From Zavarzinia compransoris (GTDB taxonomy: Bacteria; Pseudomonadota; Alphaproteobacteria; Zavarziniales; Zavarziniaceae): a stretch of DNA of 64,000 nucleotides. Positions 26,644 to 36,504 of the stretch are shown one piece after another. Both the position numbers and the translations under genes were made by a program. Positions within the stretch are counted from its first letter, which is position 1, and each line of letters opens with the position of its first letter. Where the stretch lies: assembly GCF_003173055.1 (NCBI RefSeq), contig NZ_QGLF01000002.1:620322-684321 (forward strand), in the 5' to 3' direction. Below the pieces are notes generated by a model. It was not told where the DNA came from. It saw only the letters and a program-made list of their open reading frames with translations, and searched no databases.

Positions 26644-29136
26644 ATGTCTTCGATGGGCTTTGGCGGCGCCTGTGCCGTCGCCGCACTGCTTGCCGGCATG
26701 GCGCCGGCCTTCGGCGCTTCCGTTCAATATACCACGACCCATGCGATCGCGACCGATGCCCCGGTCAGCCTGACCATGAACGGCGAGACCTTCATCAACC
26801 AGGGCCTGGTCGGCATGGGCCGCCTCTCCGCCACCCTGAAGGATTTCATGGGCACCTCGCTCGGGTCCTTCTCGGGCATGGCGATCGATCCGACGACTTG
26901 GCGCAAGGCCGGCAACGGCTATGCCGCCACCCTCTATTCCCTGCCGGACCGGGGCTATAACACCGGCGATCTCTATTCCGACTACCAGGGCCGGCTGGTC
27001 CGCTTCGACCTCAGCTTCACGCCCTATACCGGCGCCGGCCTGCCGGCCGCGACCACGTCGCAGAGCCAGATCACGCTGACCCCGACCGGCGACGGCATCA
27101 AGCTCACCGATTTCAACGGCACCGCCACCACCGGCCTCGATCCCGCCGCCGGGACCACGGCCCAGAACGGTTACACCCTGCCCAGCCCGACGGGCACCGG
27201 CACCCGCCGCGTCGCCCTCGACGCCGAGGCGGTGGCCTTCCTCCCCGACGGCAGCTTCTATGTCGGCGACGAATATACCGCCGGCATCTATCTGTTCGAC
27301 AAGTCGGGCAAGATGATCGGCTATATCGCCCCGCCGGCCGCCTTGCAGCCGATGACCGGCGGCCAGCTGAACTACAATTCGATCGCGGCCCCGAACACGG
27401 GGAGGCGCAACAACCAGGGCATGGAAGCGGTCGCCCTGTCGCCGGACGGCACGCGCCTGATCGCCATCCTGCAAAGCGCCACCATCCAGGACGGCGCCGG
27501 CAACGCCGGCAACCGCGGCAATACCCGCGTCCTGATCTACGACGTCTCGGCCAGCCGCCTGCCGACCACGCCGGTCGAGCATTACATCCTGCAACTGCCC
27601 CTGCTCGACGATACCGGCAAGGGCGGCGCGGTAAACAAGACCGCGGCCCAGAGCGAGGTGGTCGCGATCAACAACCACCAGTTCCTGGTGCTGTCGCGCG
27701 ACAGCGCGGGTTACGGCGTCGACGGCACCCTGCCCGAGATGTACAAGTCGATCCTGCTGGTCGACACCAAGGGCGCGACCAACCTCGCCGGCACCGCCTA
27801 TGAGACGACGACCAAGCCGGTCTCGACCGGCAAGACCCTGGACCCGTCGATCACGCCGGTGCAGCAGGGCGAACTGGTCAACATGCTGAACACCACCCAG
27901 CTGGCCCGTTTCGGCATGAACATCAACACGGCCACGCCGGCCGGCGGCACCAATCTCACCCTCTCCGAGAAGTGGGAAGCGATGGCGCTGATGCCGGCGC
28001 TCGACGAGGCGAAGCCGCAGGACTTCTTCCTCTTCGTCGCCAACGACAACGATTTCCAGACCACCGACGGCGTCATGCCCGGCTATACCTATGACGCCGG
28101 CCGCAACAACGACACCATGCTGATGGCCTTCCGCCTGACCCTGCCGACGGCGGTCGACCCGCTGTTCGAGGCGGCGATGCTGCGGAACGGCGCCGCCGTC
28201 TCGGCCCTGGCCGGCGAGACCGTCACCGGCGCCGCCGACCAGGGGATCGGCCAGGTCACCACCCATCTCGGGGTGCTGCGCACCGAGGCGCTGTCGGGCG
28301 CCGGCCGCGGCAAGGCGGCGACGGACGGCGAGGCGCGGGTCTGGCTGTCCGGCCTCTACGGCTTCGGCGACCTCGAAGGCGACACGGTGCAGAACGACAC
28401 CACCAATTACGCCGGGGCCGTTGGCGTCGATCTCCTCATCGACGGCGGCTTCACCTTCGGCCTCGCCTTCGGTCTCCAGGGCGGCAGCAACGAGCCGGAC
28501 GGCGGCTTCAAGGTGGACCATGACGGTTACGCCATCTCGGCCTACGGCCAATATGTCGTCGGCGGCTTCTCGGTCGCCGGTGCCTACAGCTACATGCCGA
28601 TGAACCTCGACGATATCCGCCGCCCCTCGGCCTACGGCCTGTCCGGCGTCGGCTCGACCGATGCGGCGGCCCATGTCTTCGCCGGCGAGGCGGCCTATCA
28701 CCTCGACCTCGGCGGCGTGAAGGCCGGGCCGCTGGTCAACCTCGGCCATGTCCGGGGCCGGATCGACGGCTATACCGAACGCGGCGCGGCCGGCGGCAAC
28801 GTCACCTATGCCGGTCGCAGCTTCCGCCACAGCACGGCGGGCGTCGGCGCCGAAGCCATCCTGCCCCTGACCGGCGTCAGCCTGACCGGCCGCGCCGTCT
28901 ATACCAGCACCTTCGACACCGAAGGCAACGATGCGGGCCTGCGCCTGTCGTCGGTCGCCGGCGGCGCCACCACCGCCGTCGCCGTGCCGACGGGCGAAAC
29001 CGATACGGTCACCCTCGGCCTCCGGGCCCAGGGGGCGGTCGGCGCGGTCGGCTGGTATGCCGGCTACGATCTCGACATCGGGCTCGACGGCGGTCTCGGC
29101 AATACGCTGACCACCGGCGTCAGCCTCGGGTTCTGA
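26644..29136 (+). CDS. Phytase-like esterase domain fused to an autotransporter beta-barrel
   Basis: An 830-residue secreted/outer membrane protein. A signal peptide occupies residues 1-24 (cleavage after AFGA). Residues about 40-510 match the esterase-like activity of phytase family (beta-propeller-like: GMAIDPTTW, YSLPDRGYNTGD, DAEAVAFLPDGSFYVGDEYTAGIYLFD, NNQGMEAVALSPDG, EKWEAMALMPALD, FLFVANDNDF). Residues about 555-830 are repeating amphipathic strands ending GVSLGF with a C-terminal Phe, as in autotransporter beta-domains. The passenger would thus be displayed or released at the cell surface, perhaps hydrolysing phosphate or carboxyl esters. Substrate unknown. The stop overlaps the convergent VWA gene by 17 bases. 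Confidence 0.85.
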   Translation: MSSMGFGGACAVAALLAGMAPAFGASVQYTTTHAIATDAPVSLTMNGETFINQGLVGMGRLSATLKDFMGTSLGSFSGMAIDPTTWRKAGNGYAATLYSLPDRGYNTGDLYSDYQGRLVRFDLSFTPYTGAGLPAATTSQSQITLTPTGDGIKLTDFNGTATTGLDPAAGTTAQNGYTLPSPTGTGTRRVALDAEAVAFLPDGSFYVGDEYTAGIYLFDKSGKMIGYIAPPAALQPMTGGQLNYNSIAAPNTGRRNNQGMEAVALSPDGTRLIAILQSATIQDGAGNAGNRGNTRVLIYDVSASRLPTTPVEHYILQLPLLDDTGKGGAVNKTAAQSEVVAINNHQFLVLSRDSAGYGVDGTLPEMYKSILLVDTKGATNLAGTAYETTTKPVSTGKTLDPSITPVQQGELVNMLNTTQLARFGMNINTATPAGGTNLTLSEKWEAMALMPALDEAKPQDFFLFVANDNDFQTTDGVMPGYTYDAGRNNDTMLMAFRLTLPTAVDPLFEAAMLRNGAAVSALAGETVTGAADQGIGQVTTHLGVLRTEALSGAGRGKAATDGEARVWLSGLYGFGDLEGDTVQNDTTNYAGAVGVDLLIDGGFTFGLAFGLQGGSNEPDGGFKVDHDGYAISAYGQYVVGGFSVAGAYSYMPMNLDDIRRPSAYGLSGVGSTDAAAHVFAGEAAYHLDLGGVKAGPLVNLGHVRGRIDGYTERGAAGGNVTYAGRSFRHSTAGVGAEAILPLTGVSLTGRAVYTSTFDTEGNDAGLRLSSVAGGATTAVAVPTGETDTVTLGLRAQGAVGAVGWYAGYDLDIGLDGGLGNTLTTGVSLGF

Positions 29137-29863
29137 GACCCCGCGGGGCGGCTTCGGCCGCCCCGTCCGCCGGCGGCAGGCCGGTCATCTCGATGATCAG
29201 CTTGTCGAGCAGGGCGCGGGTGAAATCATCCCGCCCCTCGGCCGGCATGACGAAGGCGCCCGGCCCGCCGATCACCCGGCCCTCGTAATTCTCGACCAGC
29301 CAGTGCCGGCCCCCCGGGGGCGCGGGCGTATTCAGGATCGCCAGGGCATTCACCGTGATGCCGGCGGCCATGGCCGCATCGCGCGCCCTAGGGGCCGGCA
29401 GCAGGCTGCGGCTGTCCGGATTGTCGCCCGAGATGTCGATCACCCGGCGCAGCGGCGAACAGGGGCAGGCGGCCAGCAGGGCGGTCGCATGGGTAATGGC
29501 GTCGCCGATGGCGTTATAGGATTGATAGCTGCGCGGCGCGGCCAGGACGGCGGCGGCGAAAGCCTCCGCCCCGGCGGCATCCTCGACCACGATCCAGTCG
29601 ACCATGGTGGCGGCCGAACCGGGCCCGCCCCATTCGACATAGGCGAAGGCGACCCGGCCGATGGCGCCGCGGGTGATCACCTCCACCACGCGGCGGTGGG
29701 TGACGGCGCCGGCGATGCCCTGGCGCTGCAAGGCGAATTCGGCGTCGTCGATACTGCCCGAGGCATCGACCGCGAGCACCAGGGCGACATCGACAGCCGG
29801 TCCCTCCGCCCGCGCGGGCAGGGCCAGCAGGATTCCGAGCAGGACGAGCACGATACGCGGCAT
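29120..29863 (-). CDS. DUF1194 protein with von Willebrand factor A fold
   Basis: A 247-residue exported protein: signal peptide residues 1-19 (ending ALPARA), then a VWA domain with the metal-ion site DASGSIDD (about residues 32-39), a Thr/Asp region ISGDNPDSR and a conserved GAFVMPAEGRDDF block typical of DUF1194. GGAGGGG lies just before the ATG at 29863. The frame remains open upstream, but the extra part has no signal sequence. Cysteines in ACPCSPL may form a disulfide. Role in the periplasm is unknown. Confidence 0.82.
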   Translation of the reverse strand: MPRIVLVLLGILLALPARAEGPAVDVALVLAVDASGSIDDAEFALQRQGIAGAVTHRRVVEVITRGAIGRVAFAYVEWGGPGSAATMVDWIVVEDAAGAEAFAAAVLAAPRSYQSYNAIGDAITHATALLAACPCSPLRRVIDISGDNPDSRSLLPAPRARDAAMAAGITVNALAILNTPAPPGGRHWLVENYEGRVIGGPGAFVMPAEGRDDFTRALLDKLIIEMTGLPPADGAAEAAPRGLRTRG

Positions 29864-29890
29864 GGCATCCCCTCCACCGGCAAGGTTTCG

Positions 29891-29938
29891 GAGCGGTTTC
29901 CGGCAAAGTGGAAACCGGTTCGCCGGGGGAAACCGCTC
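29891..29938. repeat. Nested palindromic intergenic repeat
   Basis: An 11-bp perfect inverted repeat GAGCGGTTTCC/GGAAACCGCTC (29891-29901 with 29928-29938), with an alternative inner pairing GGTTTCC/GGAAACC (29895-29901 with 29910-29916). It lies between the VWA gene start and the end of yciB and could be an interspersed repeat or a bidirectional regulatory hairpin. Confidence 0.8.
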
Positions 29939-29991
29939 TCGCCAAGGGTAGCGCGGGCCGGGACGCTCGTCATCCCGGCCGAGGCCAGGAA

Positions 29992-30569
29992 TCAGGCCGC
30001 GGGCCGGTCTTCCGGCAATTGGTGGCGCAGGATCAGCGGCATCTGCGACAGGGTGAAGACGATGGTGATCGGCATGATGGCGAAGACCTTGAAGTCCACC
30101 CAGGTGTCGGTGTCGAAGTTCCGCCACACCACCTCGTTCACGACGGCGAGGAAGACGAAGAACCCGGCCCAGCGGAAGGTCAGCACGCGCCAGCCGGCAT
30201 CGGTCAGCTGGAAGGCGGCGCCGAACAGCGGCTTCAGCAGCGAGCGGCCGAAGGCCAGCCCGCCGAACAGGATCACCGCGAACAGGGTGTTCACGATGGT
30301 CGGCTTCATCTTGATGAACAATTCGTCCTGCAACAGCAGGGTCAGCCCGCCGAAGACCATGACGAAAAAGCCCGAGACCAGGGGCATCACCGGCAGGCGC
30401 CGTTCGAGCAGCCAGTTGGCGGCCAGCGCCACCACGGTCGCGGCCATGAATACTCCGGTCGCGGTGAAGATGCCGAACTTGGCATTGCAGTAGAAGAAGA
30501 TGCCGAGCGGCCCGGCCTCGAGGGCCAGGCGCAGCAGGGGGTTCATCTGGTGGGGGGCGGGGGCCGTGC

Positions 30570-30573
<4 letters not shown>
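29992..30573 (-). CDS. yciB: Inner membrane-spanning protein YciB (septation protein A family)
   Basis: A 193-residue membrane protein with about five to six hydrophobic helices. Signatures are [52 protein letters not shown] and the C-terminal [23 protein letters not shown]. YciB proteins affect cell envelope synthesis and septation. The start overlaps the ftsY stop by 4 bases (ATGA), the normal alphaproteobacterial arrangement. Confidence 0.92.
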
Positions 30574-31534
<961 letters not shown>

Positions 31535-31538
<4 letters not shown>

Positions 31539-32788
31539 GCGGCAATCAGCTCCCCGCCCTCGCGGGCGGCAATGGTCACGGTCAAGATCTCGCCCGGGGT
31601 CGCCGCCCGGGGCAGGCGCACGGGGGCGAAATGTTCGGTGCGGGCAAGGGCCGGGGTTTCGACGATCGCCCGCTCGGTCCGGTGGAGCCGGCCGTCTAGG
31701 AAGCGGGCCAGGGCCTCGTCGCCCTTGGCGCGCAGGCGCTCCGCCCGGGCCTTGCCGATGGTGCGCGGCACCTGGGGCATTTTCGCCGCCGGCGTGCCCG
31801 GCCGGGGCGAGAAGGGGAAGACATGGAGATAGGTCAGCCCCGCTTCGTCGACGAGGCGGAGCGTATCCTCGAACGCCTCCTCGCTTTCGGTCGGGAAGCC
31901 GGCGATGAAATCGGCGCCCAGCACGATGTCGGGCCTTGCCGCGCGCAGCCGGGCGGCGAAGCGGATGGCGTCGCCGCGCAGGTGCCGGCGCTTCATCCGC
32001 TTCAGGATCAGGTCGTTGCCGGCCTGGAGCGAGAGGTGGAGATGGGGCATCAGCCGCGTCTCCTCGCCAAGGGCGGCGATGAGGTCGTCGTCCGCCTCGG
32101 CGGCGTCGATCGAGGAAATGCGCAGCCGGGGCAGTTCCGGCACCGCCTTCAGCAGGCGGCGGGTCAATTGCCCGAGGCTGGGCCGGCCCGGCAGGTCCTC
32201 GCCGTAGGAGGTGAGATCGACCCCGGTCAAGACCACTTCATTGTGGCCGACGGCGACGAGGCGGCGCACCTCGTCGACGATCGCGCCCATGGGCACGGAC
32301 CGCGACGGCCCCCGGCCATAGGGAATGATGCAGAAGGTGCAGCGGTGGTCGCAGCCGTTCTGGACCTGGACGAAGGCCCGCGCCCTGCCCTCGAAGCCCT
32401 CGACCAGATGGCCGGCGGTTTCCGTCACCGCCATGATGTCGGCGACGCGGATCTTCTCGGCCGCGCCCACGCCGAAATCGGGCGAGAAGGTCTCGGCCGC
32501 CATCTTCTCCATATTGCCGACGACCTGATCGACCTCGTCCATCTCGGCGAAGCGTTCGGGTTCGACCTGGGCGGCGCAGCCGGTCACGATCAGGCGGGCG
32601 CCCGGATGCTCGCGCCTCGCCTTCCGGATCGCCTGGCGGGCCTGGCGCACGGCTTCCGAGGTCACGGCACAGGTATTGACGATGACGGCATGGCCGAGGC
32701 CGGCATTTTCGGCGTGCCGCTTCATCACCTCGGATTCATAGGCGTTGAGGCGGCAGCCGAAAGTGATGACCTCGATCCCGGACGACAT
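31535..32788 (-). CDS. mtaB: tRNA t6A37 methylthiotransferase MtaB
   Basis: A 417-residue radical-SAM enzyme that converts t6A to ms2t6A at tRNA position 37. The N-terminal UPF0004 domain (ITFGCRLNAYESE, VNTCAVTSEAVRQ, VTGCAAQV) supplies three cysteines for one [4Fe-4S] cluster; the radical-SAM CxxxCxxC is in NGCDHRCTFCIIPYGRG; a C-terminal TRAM-like domain follows. The start at 32788 is chosen for MSSGIEVITFGCRLN with GAGGT upstream; it is 7 bases after dapF. The CRLNAYE version separates MtaB from MiaB. Confidence 0.93.
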
Positions 32789-32795
32789 CGGGACC

Positions 32796-33638
32796 TCAGG
32801 CGGCCTGCACCCGGGGCGGCAGGGCGATGACGCCGGAAAAGGCGACGGCAACCGGCCCGGTCATGATCACATGGTCGTCCTCGGCCCGCCATTCCATGTC
32901 CAGCCGGCCGCCGTCCATCCAGATCGCGGCCTTGCGCTCGACCAGGCCCCGGCGCGTCGCGGCGACGACCACGGCGCAGGCGGCGGAACCGCAGGCGGGC
33001 GTGCGCCCGGCGCCGCGTTCCCAGACGACGACGCGCAGCGCGCCGTCCGCCTGCTTCGAGACGAAGGAGACATTGGCCCGCTCGGGGAACAGGGGATCGC
33101 TCTCGACCGCGGGGCCCAGCGCTTCCACCTTCACCCGGTCGGCGTCGTCGACGAAGAAGACGACATGGGGATTGCCCATGCTGACCGCCGCCGGCGTGGC
33201 GATGCCCGGCGCCGCGGCATAGTCGAGGCGGACCGTGTCCATCTCGCGGGCAAGGGGAATTTCCTGCCAGCCGAGGCGGGGCCGGCCCATGTCGACGGTG
33301 ATATAGCCGTCGGGGGCGGAGGAGGCGAGCAGCACGCCGGCGACCGTCTCGATCCCGACCTGGTTGCGCCGGGCGCCCGCGATCAGCAGGGCGCCGACGC
33401 AGCGGGTGGCATTGCCGCAGGCGCCGGCCTCGGTGCCGTCGGCGTTCCAGATGCGCATGAAGACATCGGCCTTGTCCGAGGTCTCGAGCACGATCAGCTG
33501 GTCGCAGCCGACCCCGGTCCGCCGGTTGGCGATCGCCTGCGCCAGCGGTTCGTTGATCTCCACGGGGGAGGTCCGGCTGTCGACGATGACGAAATCATTG
33601 CCGAGGCCGTGCATCTTGATAAAGGGTATGCCGTCCAT
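32796..33638 (-). CDS. dapF: Diaminopimelate epimerase
   Basis: A 280-residue cofactor-independent epimerase interconverting LL- and meso-diaminopimelate for lysine and peptidoglycan synthesis. The two catalytic cysteines are in GACGNATRCVG and PACGSAACAV. KMHGLGNDFVIVD is the standard N-terminal block. It is the first gene of the cluster dapF-mtaB-ftsY-yciB on the minus strand. Confidence 0.96.
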   Translation of the reverse strand: MDGIPFIKMHGLGNDFVIVDSRTSPVEINEPLAQAIANRRTGVGCDQLIVLETSDKADVFMRIWNADGTEAGACGNATRCVGALLIAGARRNQVGIETVAGVLLASSAPDGYITVDMGRPRLGWQEIPLAREMDTVRLDYAAAPGIATPAAVSMGNPHVVFFVDDADRVKVEALGPAVESDPLFPERANVSFVSKQADGALRVVVWERGAGRTPACGSAACAVVVAATRRGLVERKAAIWMDGGRLDMEWRAEDDHVIMTGPVAVAFSGVIALPPRVQAA

Positions 33639-33681
33639 GGCCCGCTATATAGGCTGTTTGGGCCGGTTCCGGAAGCCCGCT

Positions 33682-34281
33682 TTACGGCATGCCCCCCTCG
33701 GGCAGGCGGCAATAGCCGGCAAGCCCGGCGCCCGCGCGGGTCAGCGCTTCCGCCGTGGTGCCGGTGGGGCAGGCGAAGACCGGGCCTGCGACCGCCGCCG
33801 TCTCCCCGGCCAGCAGCCAGAGGCCGTCGTCGGCCGGGCAGGCGGCCTCGGTGCAGTGCTGGACCGTCACCGCCACCGGGCAGCGGTTCTCGATCCCGGC
33901 CTCGACGCGGGCGAGGCAAGGGGTGGCGGGCACGCCCAGGTGCAGGGTGCGCAGCAGGTCGGGCGGGATATTATTCTCGGGCCCGTCCGGGAAACTCGCG
34001 GTCAGCAGGCCGTTCACCCGATGGATCAGGTCCGGGGGCAAGACCTCGCCCAGGGGGGTGGCCAGATCGGGGCCGCAGCCCTCGATCTCCCAGCCGCGGA
34101 CCTTGGCGATCAGGCGCGCCACCTCGGCGAAGGCGGCCGGGGAAAGGCGGCTGCCGCCGTCGATCAGCACGAAATCCGCCGCCGCTCCTCCATCGGCGAG
34201 GCAGCCTTCCGCCGCCGCCGGCCGGGGCAGCAGCAAGGCGGCGCAGAGGATCAGGGCAAGGACGGCCGGGACACGGATCAT
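33682..34281 (-). CDS. Exported cysteine-rich hypothetical protein
   Basis: A 199-residue protein with a clear signal peptide (residues 1-25, ending LPRPAAA). The mature part has about eight cysteines (EGCLADG, EGCGPD, TPCLA, NRCPV, QHCTEAACPADD, FACPTG, GYCRLP), suggesting several disulfide bonds in the periplasm. GGSRLSPAAFAEVARLIAKVRGWEIEGCG is its longest regular stretch. No family recognised. The ATG at 34281 puts the signal peptide at the very N terminus; the frame stays open 16 codons further upstream. It lies 44 bases from dapF on the same strand. Confidence 0.7.
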   Translation of the reverse strand: MIRVPAVLALILCAALLLPRPAAAEGCLADGGAAADFVLIDGGSRLSPAAFAEVARLIAKVRGWEIEGCGPDLATPLGEVLPPDLIHRVNGLLTASFPDGPENNIPPDLLRTLHLGVPATPCLARVEAGIENRCPVAVTVQHCTEAACPADDGLWLLAGETAAVAGPVFACPTGTTAEALTRAGAGLAGYCRLPEGGMP

Positions 34282-34333
34282 GGCCCGATGATGGCGCTGC
34301 CGGCGGCCGGGCGCAGTGACGTGGCGCACAGGC

Positions 34334-34939
34334 TCAGGCCGTGCCGGCGATCCTGGCGATGATCTCGGCCAGGGTGGCGACCGCCTGGTCCCGCGTCATG
34401 CCGGGCAGGGGGGCGAGAATGCTTTCCAGCACGGCGGCCTGGAGCATGGCGGTCAGCATGAAGGTGGCGACATGGGGCAGGGTGAAGGGCCGCTCGCCGA
34501 TCGAGGTCAGGTAGATCTGGCCCGACAGCAGCAGCAGGCGGTCGCGCATGGTGGCGATCGCCGGCAGGTCGCGGACGAAGGGCACTTCGTAGTAAAGCGT
34601 GCGGATCAGGCCGGCGCGGCGGTCGATCGCCTCGTAGATCACCCGGGCGAGATGGCCGTCGTCGACCGGGCCGCCCAGCAGGCCGCGGCCGAAATCCGCC
34701 AGCACGCCGTCGACCACCTGTTCGACCACGAGGGCGACGATCGCCTCCTTGCCCGGGAAATATTGATAGATCGAGCCGATGCTGACGCCTGCGCGCTCGG
34801 CGATATGGTTGGTGGTCAGCCTTGCATAGCCCTGTTCGGCCAGAAGCTGAGCGGCGGCATCGACCACCGCCGTCACCGTGGCCTGCGACCGGCCCTGGGT
34901 CGGGCGCTTTTTCATGGCGAGATCAAGGGCTTGGGGCAT
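34334..34939 (-). CDS. TetR family transcriptional regulator
   Basis: A TetR-type regulator of about 201 residues. The helix-turn-helix domain spans about residues 15-65 (VDAAAQLLAEQGYARLTTNHIAERAGVSIGSIYQYFPGKEAIV in outline), with a helical ligand-binding part after it. The start is uncertain: ATG at 34939 (MPQALDLAMKKRP), 34915 (MKKRPTQGR) or 35005 are all in frame; none has a strong ribosome binding site. The gene is divergent from the MpaB-type oxygenase gene and probably regulates it. Confidence 0.85.
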   Translation of the reverse strand: MPQALDLAMKKRPTQGRSQATVTAVVDAAAQLLAEQGYARLTTNHIAERAGVSIGSIYQYFPGKEAIVALVVEQVVDGVLADFGRGLLGGPVDDGHLARVIYEAIDRRAGLIRTLYYEVPFVRDLPAIATMRDRLLLLSGQIYLTSIGERPFTLPHVATFMLTAMLQAAVLESILAPLPGMTRDQAVATLAEIIARIAGTA

Positions 34940-34976
34940 GGTCCGGGGCGTCGTCGGGGCCGGGGCGGGGATATAA

Positions 34977-35003
34977 GTATGATGTGAATAATTGCTCATA
35001 TAC
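34977..35003. promoter_or_regulatory. AT-rich imperfect palindrome between TetR and MpaB genes
   Basis: An AT-rich island in GC-rich surroundings. GTAT (34977) mirrors ATAC (35000-35003), and TGAATAATTGCTCA (34985-34998) is symmetric at 10 of 14 positions around AATT. A TATACAAT-like -10 box for the rightward gene lies at 34999-35006. A good candidate operator/promoter for the divergent pair, by position only. Confidence 0.35.
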
Positions 35004-35007
35004 AATC

Positions 35008-35082
35008 CGGGAAAACAAGATGCCGGAAAACAAGATGCCGGAAAACAAGATGCCGGAAAACAAGATGCCGGAAAACAAGATG
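35008..35082 (+). repeat. Tandem 15-bp repeats each holding an RBS-like GGAAAACAAG and ATG
   Basis: The unit CCGGAAAACAAGATG is repeated four times exactly after a first copy with one extra G (ATGs at 35020, 35035, 35050, 35065, 35080). All ATGs are in frame with each other and with the oxygenase gene, so translation from any would add MPENK units. The canonical start at 35092 has its own GGAGG (35082-35086). Confidence 0.95.
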
Positions 35083-35091
35083 GAGGATGGC

Positions 35092-36345
35092 ATGGCGGTG
35101 TTCGACGACAATGGGCCGGTGCCCACGCGCTGGCGCGACCCGGACCACGATCCGGCGCCCTGGACCCTGCACCTGACCCGGCATTTCGGCGAACCGTCCC
35201 GGGATCCGGTGCGCCGGGCGGCGGTGCGCCGCGGCCTGACCAAGGGCGATCCCCTGGCCGACGATCTGGTCGCCTGGATGGCCGGGCCGGCCAAGGGCAA
35301 GGGCTGGCGCCTGTTCGATCAGGCCCTGACCAAAGGCATCGCGACGATCGAGGAGCCCGCGCCCGAACTTGCCGCCTTCTTCGCCCGGATCGACCGCCGG
35401 CCCGACTGGGTGCGCGACGACCTGATGCGCCTCGGCTGCGAGGTGGCGCTGTCGACCGGGCCCCTGCTTCGCTATGCGCTCGGCTCCGGCACCTTGATGG
35501 TCGGCTATTGTTCGAGTGCGATCGCGCGCGTGCTGGTGATGACCGGGGCCCTGAACGGGCGGACCTACAAGCGCCTGGAGGAGACGGGGAAATTCGCCGT
35601 CGATATTTTCGCCTCGGGCACGGTCGGGCGCTTTTCCGCCGGTTTCGCCAGCGCCGTCCGGGTGCGGGTGATGCATGCCATGGTCCGCCGCTCGCTGGTC
35701 GGCGATCCGCGCTGGCAGGCGGCGGCCTGGGGCACGCCGATCAATCAGGCGGATATGGCGGCGACGGCGCTGGCCTTCTCCCTCGGCATGATCGGGCCGC
35801 TGATCGACATCGGCCTGACCATGAGCTTGTGGGAACGGGAAGGCGTGGTCCAGCTCTGGCGCTATGTCGGCTATATCATGGGGGTGGACGAGGACCTGCT
35901 GCCCGACAGCTACGATCAGGCGGCGGCCCTGTTCAGCCTGCTGGTCCGTTCCCAGCCCGATGCGGACGACGACAGCCGCTCGCTGTCGACGGCGCTGCTC
36001 GGCGCCGGGCGGGAGGCGTTGCAGGGCCTACCGGGGCGGCTCGGCACCGTGCTCGCCGATCTCGATGCCGCCTCCTATGCCGGTTTCTCGCGCCATATCA
36101 TCGGCAAGACCGCGGCCGATACCCTGGGCATTCCCGACAGCCGCTGGCAATGGGTGCCCAAGGCGGCGCGGCCGGTGATCGCCGCCTATAACGGCCTCCG
36201 CCGCGTGCCTTTGGTGCGCGAGCGGGCGGCCCGCCTGCGCCTGCGCCAGCTGGAAGGCCAGATCGAGCGCGCCTTCGCGACCCGGAAACCCCCCTTCGAA
36301 ACCGGCGAGGGCAGCCCCTTGAAGGGGCAGGGCAAGGCCGGCTGA
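35092..36345 (+). CDS. Oxygenase MpaB/latex-clearing-protein family (DUF2236) protein
   Basis: A 417-residue protein of the DUF2236 family, which includes the haem-containing rubber oxygenase Lcp and fungal MpaB. Family-like features: RPDWVRDDLMRLGCEVALSTGPLLRYALG, a polar helix region TGKFAVDIFASGTVGRFSAG, VRVRVMHAMVRR (with a potential haem-ligand His), WGTPINQADMAATALAFS and LWRYVGYIMGVDEDLLP. The start at 35092 follows GGAGG by 5 bases and gives MAVFDDNG; upstream tandem start codons would add up to 24 residues containing MPENK repeats. It is probably controlled by the divergent TetR gene. Substrate unknown. Confidence 0.82.
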   Translation: MAVFDDNGPVPTRWRDPDHDPAPWTLHLTRHFGEPSRDPVRRAAVRRGLTKGDPLADDLVAWMAGPAKGKGWRLFDQALTKGIATIEEPAPELAAFFARIDRRPDWVRDDLMRLGCEVALSTGPLLRYALGSGTLMVGYCSSAIARVLVMTGALNGRTYKRLEETGKFAVDIFASGTVGRFSAGFASAVRVRVMHAMVRRSLVGDPRWQAAAWGTPINQADMAATALAFSLGMIGPLIDIGLTMSLWEREGVVQLWRYVGYIMGVDEDLLPDSYDQAAALFSLLVRSQPDADDDSRSLSTALLGAGREALQGLPGRLGTVLADLDAASYAGFSRHIIGKTAADTLGIPDSRWQWVPKAARPVIAAYNGLRRVPLVRERAARLRLRQLEGQIERAFATRKPPFETGEGSPLKGQGKAG

Positions 36346-36417
36346 ACAAAAGGGAACCGCCGCCGGGGACCATCCCGGCGGCGGCCGTTTCGGGCAGACT
36401 GCCCGCCGGGGGGCGGG

Positions 36418-36484
36418 TTTCCCCTTCACCCCGCCCCTCCCCCGAATGGGGCGAGGGATGGCGAGGGGCGGGGCAAGGGGGAGG
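36418..36484. repeat. Interspersed palindrome, degenerate copy 2
   Basis: A C-rich stretch (CCCCTTCACCCCGCCCCTC) is followed by GGGGCGAGGG and a G-rich arm (GAGGGGCGGGG), so CCCCGCCCCTC can pair with GAGGGGCGGGG. The arrangement and the CCCCT-CACCC and GGGGCGAGGG words match the elements at 19335 and 44562, but the symmetry is decayed. It lies between the oxygenase gene and csbD, convergent genes. Confidence 0.6.
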
Positions 36485-36504
36485 CGTCTGTCCCTGACGG
36501 TCGC

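Noticed and set aside
26323-28830. An 835-codon minus-strand frame across the phytase-like/autotransporter gene
   Set aside because: Product is Arg/Gly/Ala low complexity, no signal or domain; the plus-strand frame has a signal peptide, domain motifs and a C-terminal barrel.
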